The notes under the pieces: model-generated
What the model was told of the DNA's origin: nothing
The model's database searches: none
What the model saw: the letters and a program-made list of their open reading frames with translations, nothing else
Translations under genes and position numbers: made by a program
DNA from: Actinoallomurus iriomotensis
GTDB taxonomy: Bacteria > Actinomycetota > Actinomycetes > Streptosporangiales > Streptosporangiaceae
Length of the DNA: 64,000 nt
NCBI RefSeq assembly: GCF_030269445.1
Contig: NZ_BSTJ01000008.1
Location: 434,001-498,000 of the forward strand
Direction of reading: 5' to 3'
Shown: one piece after another, positions 9,301-17,099 of the stretch
Numbering within the stretch: the first letter of the stretch is position 1
How the letters are laid out: the number at the start of each line of letters is the position of its first letter

Positions 9301-9499
9301 GCGCGCGGCGACGCTGCTCGGCGCCGCCGTCGCCGTACGGGGCACCGAGGACCGGTCGCTCGCCGACCCGCCGCGCATCGAGCGGGCCGCGCGGGAGGCG
9401 ATCGGCGACGCGCGGTTCGACGCGGCGTACGCCCGGGGCCGGGCGATGAATCGCGAGTCCGCGTGCGCGTACGCGCACGCGGCCGGCTCCCGGGCGTGA
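6332..9499 (+). CDS. AfsR/SARP-type regulator: BTAD, NTPase and TPR domains
   Basis: 1055 residues, GTG start preceded by GGGAGGGAGG. Residues 1-95 form an OmpR-like winged helix (RLADGVWGD, SLISRLRR). Residues 95-240 are a BTAD domain (AEALRLWRGPALADV, LRERLRAQYMRAL, FEDARRTLAEELG). A STAND/NB-ARC-type ATPase follows, with Walker A GPGGAGKTRL near residue 287 and Walker B LLIVLDNCEHL near 365. The C-terminal 400 residues are TPR-like helices. Such proteins activate secondary-metabolism or adaptation genes after nucleotide-dependent assembly. No biosynthetic cluster is adjacent; the nearest genes are a MarR repressor upstream and a drug-type ABC exporter in convergent orientation. Its targets are unknown. 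Confidence 0.92.
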   Translation: MRIGLLGPLEVADTAGRPVEVGGSRLRTLLILLALDAGRVVTAERLADGVWGDTPPSGTANALQSLISRLRRAVPSLVIESHPAGYRLVLDGDGTLDVIEFDRLAARGQDLLADDPAGAADAFAEALRLWRGPALADVADADFARGHVSRLTERHLGVVEDHVEARLRLGRADVAELEALVTAHPLRERLRAQYMRALGAAGRQADALATFEDARRTLAEELGVDPSEELREAHLDVLRGAPTGPRPTARTNLRARLTSFVGREKELDRVGRLLEENRLVTLTGPGGAGKTRLAVESADRLADRMPGGVWLAELAPVGDAGEVPQALLAALGLRERALIGSMRGTAPASADPVERLVAALAGERLLIVLDNCEHLIDACARLADRVLADCPGVRVLATSREALGITGETLWPVPPLAFPDATTRAAGDVLDYPAVRLLAERGAAVRPGFTIDADLDAALAVCRRLDGMPLAIELAAARLRTMTIGQIAGRLDDRFRLLTGGSRTALPRHQTLRAVVDWSWDLLDEPEQVLLRRMSVFAGGATLESVEEVCGNDVFDALIGLVEKSLVIVDGAGRYRMLETIRAYSAGHLSQTGEARRVRRAHAHHFLALAESAEPLLRTRDQVEWLRRLDAEYDNLQSALHWAIDVSDTALAVRYVAALGWYWLMRGRRAEGEQLAAEAVALPGEGPAQARALACMYWTLGAFGSPGLDTPGRAALRAHLEAALEASRHLDPDGLHPVLRAAPVVLRFFDGQSDEALAGMEPLLTAPDPWLRATGRTMRAHGLINLGKVGEVEADFGAALEEFRVIGERWGQSLALAGLAEVALWRGETVRAKGYTEEALGLSLELGSHDDASFLRIRLAQAYSAVGDEEGARAELDTALRSARRRSAPEDLAIVRFTLGEFALRAGDLPAAREHLETAVDHHREGGPPQFGAMINSLLGLLHTLEGDTDAGFARHAEALRLAMAGFDAPVTGLALVGFADLAVRTGEPERAATLLGAAVAVRGTEDRSLADPPRIERAAREAIGDARFDAAYARGRAMNRESACAYAHAAGSRA

Positions 9500-9509
9500 C
9501 GCCTCGTCC

Positions 9510-10322
9510 TCAGATGCGGCGGCGCAGGGCGCGCACCGCGAGCGGGGCGAAGACGACGGCGACGATGACGGCCGAGATGAGGCTCTGGGCCACCGGAGTC
9601 GCGACCGCGCCACCGTTGATCAGCCCGCGGGTGGCGTTCGCCAGGAAGGACACCGGGTTGACCTTGGCCCAGGCCTGCATCCAGCCCGGCATGGTGTGCA
9701 CGTTCACGAACGCGCTGCTGGAGAAGCTCATCGGGAAGATCGTGGCGAAGCCGAAGATCTGCACCTTCTCCGGCGCGCTCACCAGGACGCCGATCAGCAC
9801 CGAGACCCACGAGACCGCGAACGACATCACCACCAGGAGCAGCAGGGCGCCGGCCACCCCGGCGACGTCGGTCTTGACCCGGAAGCCGATGATGATGCCC
9901 ACCGCCAGCAGCATGCCCATCGACCAGACCTGCTTGACCGTGTCCGCGGCGATCCGGCCCGCCAGCGGCGACATGCGCGAGATCGGCAGGGCGCGCAGCC
10001 GGTCGAAGACGCCCTTGGTGATGTCGGTGTTCAGGCCGACACCGGTGTTCAGGGTGGCGAACAGGGCGTTCTGGGCGATGATGCCGGGCAGCGCGTACTG
10101 CAGGTAGGCGGTCGGATGACCGCCGGCCATCTGGCCGCCGAAGACGTACGTGAACAGCAGCACGAACATGATCGGCTGGACGCTGAGGTCGATCAGTTCC
10201 ATCGGGTTGTGCTTGATCTGCACGAGCGTGCGCCAGGCGAGGGTCAGCGTGTGCCGGACGGTCGCGAGCGGGCTGACGCGCGAGGACAGCGTGCGTGGGG
10301 CGGTGACGGTGGCGGCGCTCAT
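9510..10322 (-). CDS. ABC-2 type exporter permease, DrrB-like
   Basis: 270 residues with six predicted membrane segments. The family pattern of daunorubicin-resistance permeases is visible: VQPIMFVLLFTYVFGG, LPGIIAQNALF, KGVFDRLRALPISR, and FPMSFSSSAFV followed by MPGWMQAWAKVNP. The start is the ATG at 10322, which overlaps the stop of the ATPase gene (ATGA); a longer frame upstream is only antisense to nothing and overlaps the ATPase. It pairs with the ATPase encoded immediately upstream to make a drug- or lipid-exporting transporter. It converges on the AfsR-like gene with only 10 bases between stops. Confidence 0.93.
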   Translation of the reverse strand: MSAATVTAPRTLSSRVSPLATVRHTLTLAWRTLVQIKHNPMELIDLSVQPIMFVLLFTYVFGGQMAGGHPTAYLQYALPGIIAQNALFATLNTGVGLNTDITKGVFDRLRALPISRMSPLAGRIAADTVKQVWSMGMLLAVGIIIGFRVKTDVAGVAGALLLLVVMSFAVSWVSVLIGVLVSAPEKVQIFGFATIFPMSFSSSAFVNVHTMPGWMQAWAKVNPVSFLANATRGLINGGAVATPVAQSLISAVIVAVVFAPLAVRALRRRI

Positions 10323-11290
10323 GCCGGGCTCCCTTCGAGCTCGGGCTCGGGTTTCGGCTCCTCGGCGCGGTGGCCGGTCAGGGCGAGGAAGACCTCGTCG
10401 AGGCTGGACCGGCGCAGTGCCAGCTCGTCCACGAGCACGCCCGCGTCGTCGAGGTGACGGACGACCTTCGGCAGCACGCCGGGGTCGGAGACCGGCGCGG
10501 TGACCAGGTCGCCCTCGATCTGGATGTCCTGACCGACGACCATGCTGACCAGCCCGGCGACCGTCTCGCGGTCGCGCGTGTCGACCGGCCGTACCTGGAG
10601 CACCTGGCCGCCGACCTGGCTCTTCAGCTCGTCCGGTGTGCCGTGCGCGATGACCTTGCCACGGTCGATGACGGCGATCTCGTCGGCGAGCTGGTCGGCC
10701 TCTTCCAGGTACTGCGTGGTGAGCAGCACGGTCACGCCGTCGTCCACCAGCCCCCGCACGGTGTCCCACAGCCCGCCGCGCGCGTGCGGGTCGAGGCCGG
10801 TGGTCGGCTCGTCCAGGAACAGCACCGACGGCCGCCCGACGAGGCTGGCGGCCAGGTCGAGCCGGCGGCGCATGCCACCGGAGTAGGTCTTGGCCGCACG
10901 GTCGCGCGCGTCCCACAGCTCGAACCGTTCGAGCAGCTCGGCGGCGCGCGCCTTGGCCTCCCGGCGCGGCATCTCCAGCAGCCGTCCGATCATGACGAGG
11001 TTCTCGGTGCCGGTGAGCATCTCGTCGACGGACGCATACTGGCCGGTCAGCCCGATGAGCTGCCGGACCTGGTGCGCGTCGCGCACGACGTCGTACCCGT
11101 CGACCGTCGCCCGGCCCGCGTCGGGCCGGAGCAGGGTCGCCAGAATCCGCACCGCGGTCGTCTTGCCGGCCCCGTTCGGGCCGAGCACCCCCAGAACGCT
11201 GCCGGCCCGGGCGGCGAGGTCCACCCCGTCGAGGGCGACCGTGTCGCCGAAGTGCTTCACCAGGCCCTCGGCCTGGATCGCGTAAGTCAT
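10319..11290 (-). CDS. ABC exporter ATPase, DrrA-like
   Basis: 323 residues. Walker A GPNGAGKTTA near residues 37-46, Q-loop LTGQYASVDE, signature YSGGMRRRLDLA, Walker B SVLFLDEPTTGLDP, and H-loop replaced by Gln in LLTTQYLEEAD, a variant seen in DrrA-type ATPases. The C-terminal 90 residues match the DrrA-specific extension (LRRSSLDEVFLALTG). Start at the ATG at 11290, with GGGAGAG a few bases upstream; the frame could begin 15 codons earlier. Forms a two-gene operon with the permease, overlapping by 4 bases. Substrate unknown. Confidence 0.94.
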   Translation of the reverse strand: MTYAIQAEGLVKHFGDTVALDGVDLAARAGSVLGVLGPNGAGKTTAVRILATLLRPDAGRATVDGYDVVRDAHQVRQLIGLTGQYASVDEMLTGTENLVMIGRLLEMPRREAKARAAELLERFELWDARDRAAKTYSGGMRRRLDLAASLVGRPSVLFLDEPTTGLDPHARGGLWDTVRGLVDDGVTVLLTTQYLEEADQLADEIAVIDRGKVIAHGTPDELKSQVGGQVLQVRPVDTRDRETVAGLVSMVVGQDIQIEGDLVTAPVSDPGVLPKVVRHLDDAGVLVDELALRRSSLDEVFLALTGHRAEEPKPEPELEGSPA

Positions 11291-11412
11291 GGGCTCTCCC
11301 CGTGGAATGTGATGTCTCCTGCCATCACTGTCCACGGGGGGCCTGGCATCTCACGCACATTCGCCTGACATCCGCTGATACGTGCCTGACACGGCCGGTA
11401 CTGCGAATCGGG

Positions 11413-12210
11413 TCAGGCGACGTCGCGGCGCATCGGCTTGACCATCGCGGCGGTGCTCGCCAGCACCGCGTATCCGAGCATGACCAGTGCCCCGGCCAGC
11501 GGAGGCAACAGGTGGACGGGGGAGCTGGACTGCTGCTCGGCCAGGGCGTCGGCCACGGCGGTGAAGTCGGTCAGCGCCGCGGTCGCGCCGCCGGGAAGCC
11601 ACGGGTACAGCTCGCGGACACCTGGGATCATCAGGAGCAGCAGCTCCCCGCCGTACAGGTAACCGATCACCACGCAGAGCGCTGCGATCTGGTGGCGGAT
11701 CAGCGCGCCCATGCCCACGCCGAGCACCGTGTAGGCGGCCATCGCGACACCGACGCGGGCCAGCAACTCGATGACGGTCCCGGCGGGCAGGCCCAGCCGG
11801 ACGCCCCGGGCCGCGGCCGCGCCGAACAGCGCCACGGCGGCGGTGGCGGACAGGACGAGCCCGTAGACCATGCCGGCGACGCCGTAGGTGACGAGCTTGG
11901 CGGCCAGCACCCGCCAGCGGTCCGGCGCGAACAGGAACGTGCAATCAATGGTCCGGTGCCGGTACTCGGAGGTCACGGCCAGGGTGCCGATCGCGGCGGG
12001 GACGAAGGAGGTGAATCCGAGGAAGCCGAGAACGGTTCGCACACCGGCCTCGGTGTGAACCCCCGGCATCGGGGGCTGGAAGTTCTCCGGCCCGGCGAAG
12101 GCGAGCACGCCGACCAGGCCGCCGCCGAGGAGGGCGGCCACGAGCAGGGTCGTCGGCCACAACCGGGTCGCGAGCAGCCTGCGGAACTCCGCGTGCAGCA
12201 GGGGCTTCAT
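11413..12210 (-). CDS. ABC transporter permease
   Basis: 265 residues, six hydrophobic segments, N-terminal amphipathic LLHAEFRRLLATRLWP typical of ABC-2 membrane subunits of the bacitracin/lantibiotic self-protection type. The ATG at 12210 is chosen because it overlaps the ATPase stop (ATGA); a GTG two codons upstream is possible. It contains the ATSEYRHRT-like segment VTSEYRHRTIDCTFL, conserved in this permease group. It is the last gene of a four-gene leftward operon that starts with its own HTH regulator. Substrate unknown. Confidence 0.88.
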   Translation of the reverse strand: MKPLLHAEFRRLLATRLWPTTLLVAALLGGGLVGVLAFAGPENFQPPMPGVHTEAGVRTVLGFLGFTSFVPAAIGTLAVTSEYRHRTIDCTFLFAPDRWRVLAAKLVTYGVAGMVYGLVLSATAAVALFGAAAARGVRLGLPAGTVIELLARVGVAMAAYTVLGVGMGALIRHQIAALCVVIGYLYGGELLLLMIPGVRELYPWLPGGATAALTDFTAVADALAEQQSSSPVHLLPPLAGALVMLGYAVLASTAAMVKPMRRDVA

Positions 12211-13097
12211 GCGCACGTCCGGTCGCCGGTCAGATCGAGGAAGAGCTGTTCGAGGCTGGAGTGTTCGGAGGCCAGGCCGTGGACGCGCAGCCCGTGAGCG
12301 GCGGCCAGGTCGCCGACCTGGGCGGGATCGAGGCCGCGGACCCGCAGGTCCTGCGGGCCGGTGGCCTCGACCGGATGGGTACTGCGCCTCAGGAGCCGGC
12401 CCAGTTCGGCGGCGTCGGGACTGCGGACCAGCACGGCTCGTGCCGTACCGAGGAGCTCACGCAGGGGCCCGGCGGCGAGCAGCCGCCCCTTTCTGATGAC
12501 CACCACCTCGTCGGCGACCTGCTGCACCTCGCTGAGGGCGTGGCTGGAGACCAGGACGACGCGGCCGTCGGCGGCCAGGTCGCGCAGGAGGGAGCGCAGC
12601 CAGGCCATGCCCTCCGGGTCCAGGCCATTGCCGGGTTCGTCCAGCAGCAGCACGCGAGGATCGCCCAGCAGGGCGGTGGCCAGGTTGAGCCGCTGCCGCA
12701 TGCCGGTGGAGAAGCCCCCCGTCCTGCGCCGGGCGGATTCGGCCAGACCCAGCAGATCGAGCAGTTCCTCGACCCGGCGGTCCGGGTACCCGCCCATCGC
12801 GGCGTAGATTCTCAGGTGGTCTCTGGCCGAGTGGCGCGGGTGGAAAGAGGAGTCGAAGACCGCCCCCACCATGGTGGTCGGGTGCGGGATCTCCCGGTAG
12901 CGCCGCCCGCCGATCGTCACGCTGCCCGACGTGGGCACGACGTGCTCGATCATCATGCGCATCGTCGTCGTCTTCCCGGCGCCGTTCGGGCCGAGGAAGG
13001 CGGTGACCGTTCCCGGCCGGACGGCGAAGCTGAGGTCGTCGACGGCTGTGACCGTGCCGTACGTCTTGGTCAGGTTGCGCACCTCGATGTCGCTCAT
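12207..13097 (-). CDS. ABC transporter ATPase
   Basis: 296 residues. Walker A GPNGAGKTTTMRMM, Q-loop region VGAVFDSSFHPRHS, signature FSTGMRQRLNLA (a T in place of the usual second G), Walker B RVLLLDEPGNGLDPEG, H-loop LVSSHALSE. The closing part (SSLEQLFLDLTGD) is that of ABC-2 exporters. The start at 13097 overlaps the stop of the upstream gene (ATGA), and its own stop overlaps the permease start. Coupled translation suggests a stoichiometric complex. Confidence 0.94.
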   Translation of the reverse strand: MSDIEVRNLTKTYGTVTAVDDLSFAVRPGTVTAFLGPNGAGKTTTMRMMIEHVVPTSGSVTIGGRRYREIPHPTTMVGAVFDSSFHPRHSARDHLRIYAAMGGYPDRRVEELLDLLGLAESARRRTGGFSTGMRQRLNLATALLGDPRVLLLDEPGNGLDPEGMAWLRSLLRDLAADGRVVLVSSHALSEVQQVADEVVVIRKGRLLAAGPLRELLGTARAVLVRSPDAAELGRLLRRSTHPVEATGPQDLRVRGLDPAQVGDLAAAHGLRVHGLASEHSSLEQLFLDLTGDRTCA

Positions 13098-13456
13098 GCG
13101 GCCATGCCCCTGATGTCCTCGACGAGGCGGTCGGCGTCGGGGACCGAGACGACCACCTCGTCGAATTCGCTGCCAGAGCTCCCGCGATCCAGCAGGAGGT
13201 GCAACCCGGGCTGCCGGCGGTTGACCGCGACCAGTTGCTGTGGACCAAGGACGAGGCCCCACACGCCGACCTTGGTGATGCCCGACACGGTCAGTCCCCT
13301 TCTCGTTCCGCGGGGGACGCGCAGCGGATGGGCCGTGGCGGCCGCCCGCCGTACCGCCGTCAGCGGGACGGTGTGCCGGGCGCGCCCGGCGAAGAACCGC
13401 TCCCACGGACCGAACTCGATGGTGATCAGGCCCTTGGTGATCCGTACCGTCGCCAC
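13094..13456 (-). CDS. hypothetical protein, PH-domain-like
   Basis: 120 residues from a GTG, beginning three bases after the regulator stop and ending in an ATGA overlap with the ATPase. Alternating beta strands (TVRITKGLITIEFGPWERFF, HTVPLTAVRRA, VWGLVLGPQQLVAV) followed by a C-terminal helix (DADRLVEDIRGM) resemble the bacterial PH-like fold. No catalytic motif or membrane segment is seen. Its place inside the transporter operon suggests an accessory or sensing role; this is inference. Confidence 0.7.
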   Translation of the reverse strand: MATVRITKGLITIEFGPWERFFAGRARHTVPLTAVRRAAATAHPLRVPRGTRRGLTVSGITKVGVWGLVLGPQQLVAVNRRQPGLHLLLDRGSSGSEFDEVVVSVPDADRLVEDIRGMAA

Positions 13457-13459
13457 GTG

Positions 13460-14011
13460 TCAGCCTTTCGTCAGGGGAAGGAGGATCGTCGCCAGCAACC
13501 GCGGCGTCCGGCCCTCTCCCGGCTCGATCGCGAGGAGGGGCCGCACCAGCTCGGCGAACCCCTGTGCGAAGCGGGCGAACTCCTCGTCATCCAGATGCAG
13601 CACCAGTTGCTGGTAGCCGACACCGTCGGCCACCAGGTCGATGTGCTCCCCGTGCTCCCCGGCGAGGTAGCGCGAGAATTCCGACAGCAGACTGCTGACG
13701 AACGCGGTGAAGAACCGCGCGTGATCCTCAGGGGAGGCCGCGGCCAGCGCATCCGCGGTGGGAGTCACCCCGCCTTCCGGCAGTGTGTACACACGCTCGG
13801 TCGCGCCGCCGACCTTGCGTTCCTCCACGACGACCAGCAGCCCCGCCTTGGCCAGCGTGGCGATCTGCCGGTACAGCGTGGCCTGCGGAACGTCGGGCAG
13901 CAGACCCGTCAGATCGGATGCCGTACGGCGACTGCCCGCCGTCGCGCTCAGGATCCGGATGCGCACGGGATGAAGTGCCAGCTCAGCCCAGCGCTCTGCC
14001 GAAGTGCTCAC
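13460..14011 (-). CDS. winged-helix transcriptional regulator, ArsR/HTH_20-like
   Basis: 183 residues from the GTG at 14011. The N-terminal 80 residues are a winged helix: ALHPVRIRILSA, ASDLTGLLPDVPQATLYRQIATLAKAGLLVV, then the wing ERVYTL. The remaining 100 residues are helical and probably bind ligand or dimerise. It heads the operon with the PH-like protein, ATPase and permease, so it likely represses that exporter. The sequence before the GTG lacks a ribosome site and holds an AT-rich inverted repeat, which suggests a leaderless transcript. An alternative GTG at 14059 would add 16 residues that lie within the operator. Confidence 0.82.
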   Translation of the reverse strand: MSTSAERWAELALHPVRIRILSATAGSRRTASDLTGLLPDVPQATLYRQIATLAKAGLLVVVEERKVGGATERVYTLPEGGVTPTADALAAASPEDHARFFTAFVSSLLSEFSRYLAGEHGEHIDLVADGVGYQQLVLHLDDEEFARFAQGFAELVRPLLAIEPGEGRTPRLLATILLPLTKG

Positions 14012-14020
14012 AGGGGAGAC

Positions 14021-14038
14021 GTTATCACTATCGATAAT
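14021..14038. promoter_or_regulatory. TTATC-N6-GATAA operator candidate
   Basis: The inverted repeat TTATC/GATAA with a 6-base spacer lies about 12 bases upstream of the regulator's GTG, in an AT-rich patch of otherwise GC-rich DNA. Its place fits autorepression by the winged-helix regulator and control of the whole exporter operon. The link is inferred from position and symmetry. Confidence 0.5.
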
Positions 14039-14118
14039 GAGAATGATACGAGAGCGCACACCGGCCCGCCCCCGTGCGTCGCGTCACGGGCGGACCGGTG
14101 CCGTGAGGATCGGTTTCG

Positions 14119-15519
14119 TTACTCGGGGCGGCGGGCGCCGAACATGATCTCGTCCCAGGACGGAACCGACGCCCGCTTGCCGCGGGCCTTCTTGCGTGCC
14201 GGACGCTTCTCCTGTGCGGGCGGAGGCGTGGCCTTGCCACCCGCGGCGGCCGCCGCGGCCGGCTGTTCGGTCTCCGCCGCCGGGGCCTCGGCGGGCTTCG
14301 GCTGTTTCGGCGGCGCCGGCTTCGGCGGCGTGGGTTTCGGCTGGACGGGTCCCCGCGCGGCGGGCTTCTGCGGCGCGGCCTTCGGCTCGGCCGGCTTGGG
14401 CACCGGCTTGCGTACGGCCGGCTCGCGCTTGGCGGCCGGGCGTGCGGGTTCGGCCGGCGCCGGTGCGGGCTCCTCGGCGGGCGGTGCCTGCGGCGCGGCG
14501 GCGGCGCTCTCACGCGGCTCGGCGGGGCCCGTCTCACGCGGACGCGGCGGTGCCGCCTCCTGCGCCGGGGCTTCCTCCTGCGGCTTCGCGGGTGCTGTTT
14601 CGCGAGCGGTCTCGCGCTGGGTCTCCTGCGGCGACGGCGGCACCGTCTCACGCGGTGCCGTGTCCTCGCGCGCCGGGGCGGCCTCGCGCTGCGACGGCGC
14701 GCGGGACAGGCCGGTCTCGCGCGGCTCCTCCGGCTCCGGGCGCGGCACCTCCGGCCGCGGCGCCTCCGGTCGCGGGATCGCCTGGCGCGGCACCTCGCGT
14801 ACGAACGCGGGCTCCTCCACCGGCGGTGGTTCCTCCCGCGGCGCGGGGGCCGAGGCGGGGGGCGCCTCGCGTACGGGTTCGGTGACGACCTTCATCGCGC
14901 GCCGGGGGACGAACGGGGTGACGATGTCGTCCACCGGGTCGTCCAGCTCGAGCGAGGACAGCCGCGCGGCCTCCTCGTTGACCGCGGAGATGTGCCGGCG
15001 ACGCGGGTCGTAGGCCCACTCCGCGGCGTACGGGCGGCCGTCGTAGGAGAACGACAGCCGGACACGCCAGGTGGAGTCCTCGCACTTGCGGGAGTCCCAC
15101 TCGACCTCTTCCAGGTCGATGCCCCGCTTACCGAGGCGCTCCTCGACGATCTCACCGAGCGCCGGCGCGGGCGCGGACTCGCCTTGGCGGCGGATCGTCA
15201 CGCGCTGGGCCTGCTGCGCCATGTACTCGCGTTCTTGCAGGACCGGTCCCTCGAACCAGCGGACACGCTCCACCGGGATACCGGCCGTCTCGGCGATCTC
15301 CTCCGCGGTCTCTCCAGCGCGGATGCGAGCCTGGATCTCCTTGGGACGCAAGGGACTCTCCACTTCGATCTCGTACTGGCCGAGGCGGGAGAAGTGCCCA
15401 CGGACCGCGGCGCGAAGCCGGTCGTCGACGGGCAGCGTGAACCGGGTGCCTCGGCCCGCGGTGGCCAGGACGAGGTACGAACCGTCCTCGCTGACCGCGA
15501 CGAGGCGCAGCTCCTGCAT
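14119..15519 (-). CDS. sepH: septation protein SepH
   Basis: 466 residues. The N-terminal domain (about 1-210) has the DUF3071 signature MQELRLVAVSEDGSYLVL, LRPKEIQARIRAGETAEEIAETAGIPVERV, and the downstream EWAYDPRRRHISAVNEEAA. Within it is the helix-turn-helix that in Streptomyces SepH binds FtsZ and promotes filament assembly. The rest is a Pro/Ala/Glu/Lys-rich disordered tail, as in the family, ending in a basic RPARKKARGKRASVPSWDEIMFG motif that is typically conserved. Start at the ATG at 15519, with AAAGGA upstream; 14 further upstream codons are open. Acts in cytosolic Z-ring assembly. Transcribed alone. Confidence 0.95.
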   Translation of the reverse strand: MQELRLVAVSEDGSYLVLATAGRGTRFTLPVDDRLRAAVRGHFSRLGQYEIEVESPLRPKEIQARIRAGETAEEIAETAGIPVERVRWFEGPVLQEREYMAQQAQRVTIRRQGESAPAPALGEIVEERLGKRGIDLEEVEWDSRKCEDSTWRVRLSFSYDGRPYAAEWAYDPRRRHISAVNEEAARLSSLELDDPVDDIVTPFVPRRAMKVVTEPVREAPPASAPAPREEPPPVEEPAFVREVPRQAIPRPEAPRPEVPRPEPEEPRETGLSRAPSQREAAPAREDTAPRETVPPSPQETQRETARETAPAKPQEEAPAQEAAPPRPRETGPAEPRESAAAAPQAPPAEEPAPAPAEPARPAAKREPAVRKPVPKPAEPKAAPQKPAARGPVQPKPTPPKPAPPKQPKPAEAPAAETEQPAAAAAAGGKATPPPAQEKRPARKKARGKRASVPSWDEIMFGARRPE

Positions 15520-15791
15520 GCGTGTCCTTTCGTGCCCTGTCCAACGTGGCTCGGGGCGCATGCGTGCCCTTCCCCCGGTTCCTTGAGTCTCTCGTCAGGA
15601 CGCACCTGCCCGCCAGCACCGTACCCGGCATGTCCGAACATCGCCGTCCTAGCGACGTGATCCTGTCAAGTTCCCGCAGCGTCGTCCCAGCTTGCCTGTT
15701 CACCCGGGTGCGAGGTGGAGGGGTTGACGATTCTTGTGCATCCTTTTCCAGGCGATGTCGTTCGATGCCGTCGCGGGGGTGCCCCTGCCGC

Positions 15792-17099
15792 TCACTTACC
15801 GAAGATACGAGTCGTATATGCGTTAGCAAACCGCCTCTCGGGGTCGAACCTGTCGCGGAGCGCCAGAAAGTCCCCGAAACGCGGGTAGACGCCCTCAAGA
15901 TACGCCGCGTCGCGAGTGTGCAGCTTCCCCCAGTGCGGACGGCCGCCGAGAGCGGCCAGCACATCCTCCACGTCGCGGAAGTACTCCTCGTGCTCGGACG
16001 AGTGGAACACGTGGAAGGCCAGGAACGCGCTGTCGCGCCCGTACGCCATCGACAGCCAGGGGTTCTCCGGCGGTAGCAGGCGTACCTCGATGGGGAACCC
16101 GATGCGCCGGCCGCTGCGCTCGATCACCGACCGTACCTCGCGCAACGCGTCGGCGAGCTCCTCGCGCGGGATCGCGTACTCCTGCTCCTTGAAGCGCACG
16201 CGCCGCGGGCTCGTGAAGACCCGGTCGGAGCGGTCGCGGTACGTGCGGGCGCCCAGGGCGCGAGCCGAGACTCGGTTGATCGCCGGGATCGTGCCGGGGA
16301 ACCGCGACCCGATCCGGTTGGCGAACCCGAACACGGAGTTCGACAGGAATTCATCGTCCAGCCAGTGCCGGAACGCCGACAGGGGCTTCGCCGGCCCGGC
16401 CACCCGGTTGTTGCGCTTGGTGAGACACCCGTCGGTGTGCGGGAACCAGTAGAACTCGAAGTGATCGTTGGCGGCGGCCAGGTCGTCGAGGCCCTCCAGC
16501 ACCGCGTCCCAGCGCATGGGCTCCTCGCGCGCCTCCAGGACGAACGCGGGAACGGTGTGCCAGGTGATCGCCGTCACGACGCCGAGCGCCCCGAGCCCGG
16601 CGCGGGCGGCGTCGAACAGCTCCGCCCGCTCGTCCCGGGAGCAGGTCACGGTCGTGCCATCGGCCAGCACGAGTTCGAGCCCGGCGACCTGCGAGACCAG
16701 CCCGGCCGCCTCCCGGCCGGTGCCGTGCGTCGCGGTCTGGATCGCCCCCGCCAGGGTCTGCTCCTGAATGTCACCCATGTTCGCCAGCGCGAGCCCGTGA
16801 GCGGCGAGATGCTCGTTGAACGCGTGGAGCGTCATGCCGGCCTCCGCGGTCACCAGACCGGCGTCGGCGTCCACGGAACGCAGCGCGGTCAGCCCCTCCG
16901 GGCGCAGCAGCACACCCTCGGTGACGGCGGCGCCGGTGAAGGAGTGACCGGTGCCCACCATGCGAACGGTCAGACCGTCGTCGGCCGCGGCCGTGACCGC
17001 GGCGGCGACCTCCTCGGCGGACCGCGGCGCGACAATGCGTCGGGGAGTGGCGCGCTGGTTACCGGTCCAGTTCCGCCACACAGGGCTGGGGGAGGACAT
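15792..17099 (-). CDS. aldonolactone-oxidase-like FAD enzyme
   Basis: 435 residues. An N-terminal FAD-binding domain of the vanillyl-alcohol-oxidase type has the GTGHS motif; His52 is the probable covalent flavin attachment site. A C-terminal ALO domain ends with GRPHWGKLHT, the HWxK motif of gulono-, galactono- and arabinono-lactone oxidases. The enzyme therefore probably oxidises a sugar-acid lactone or alditol with O2 or another acceptor; the exact substrate is not readable. No signal peptide. Start at the ATG at 17099, where homology begins. A 16-bp tandem repeat array lies 125-350 bases upstream on its promoter side. Confidence 0.88.
   Translation of the reverse strand: MSSPSPVWRNWTGNQRATPRRIVAPRSAEEVAAAVTAAADDGLTVRMVGTGHSFTGAAVTEGVLLRPEGLTALRSVDADAGLVTAEAGMTLHAFNEHLAAHGLALANMGDIQEQTLAGAIQTATHGTGREAAGLVSQVAGLELVLADGTTVTCSRDERAELFDAARAGLGALGVVTAITWHTVPAFVLEAREEPMRWDAVLEGLDDLAAANDHFEFYWFPHTDGCLTKRNNRVAGPAKPLSAFRHWLDDEFLSNSVFGFANRIGSRFPGTIPAINRVSARALGARTYRDRSDRVFTSPRRVRFKEQEYAIPREELADALREVRSVIERSGRRIGFPIEVRLLPPENPWLSMAYGRDSAFLAFHVFHSSEHEEYFRDVEDVLAALGGRPHWGKLHTRDAAYLEGVYPRFGDFLALRDRFDPERRFANAYTTRIFGK

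Noticed and set aside
10319-10916. N-terminal extension of the DrrB-like permease by about 200 codons
   Set aside because: It is an out-of-frame shadow of the ATPase gene; the permease starts at the ATGA overlap at 10322.
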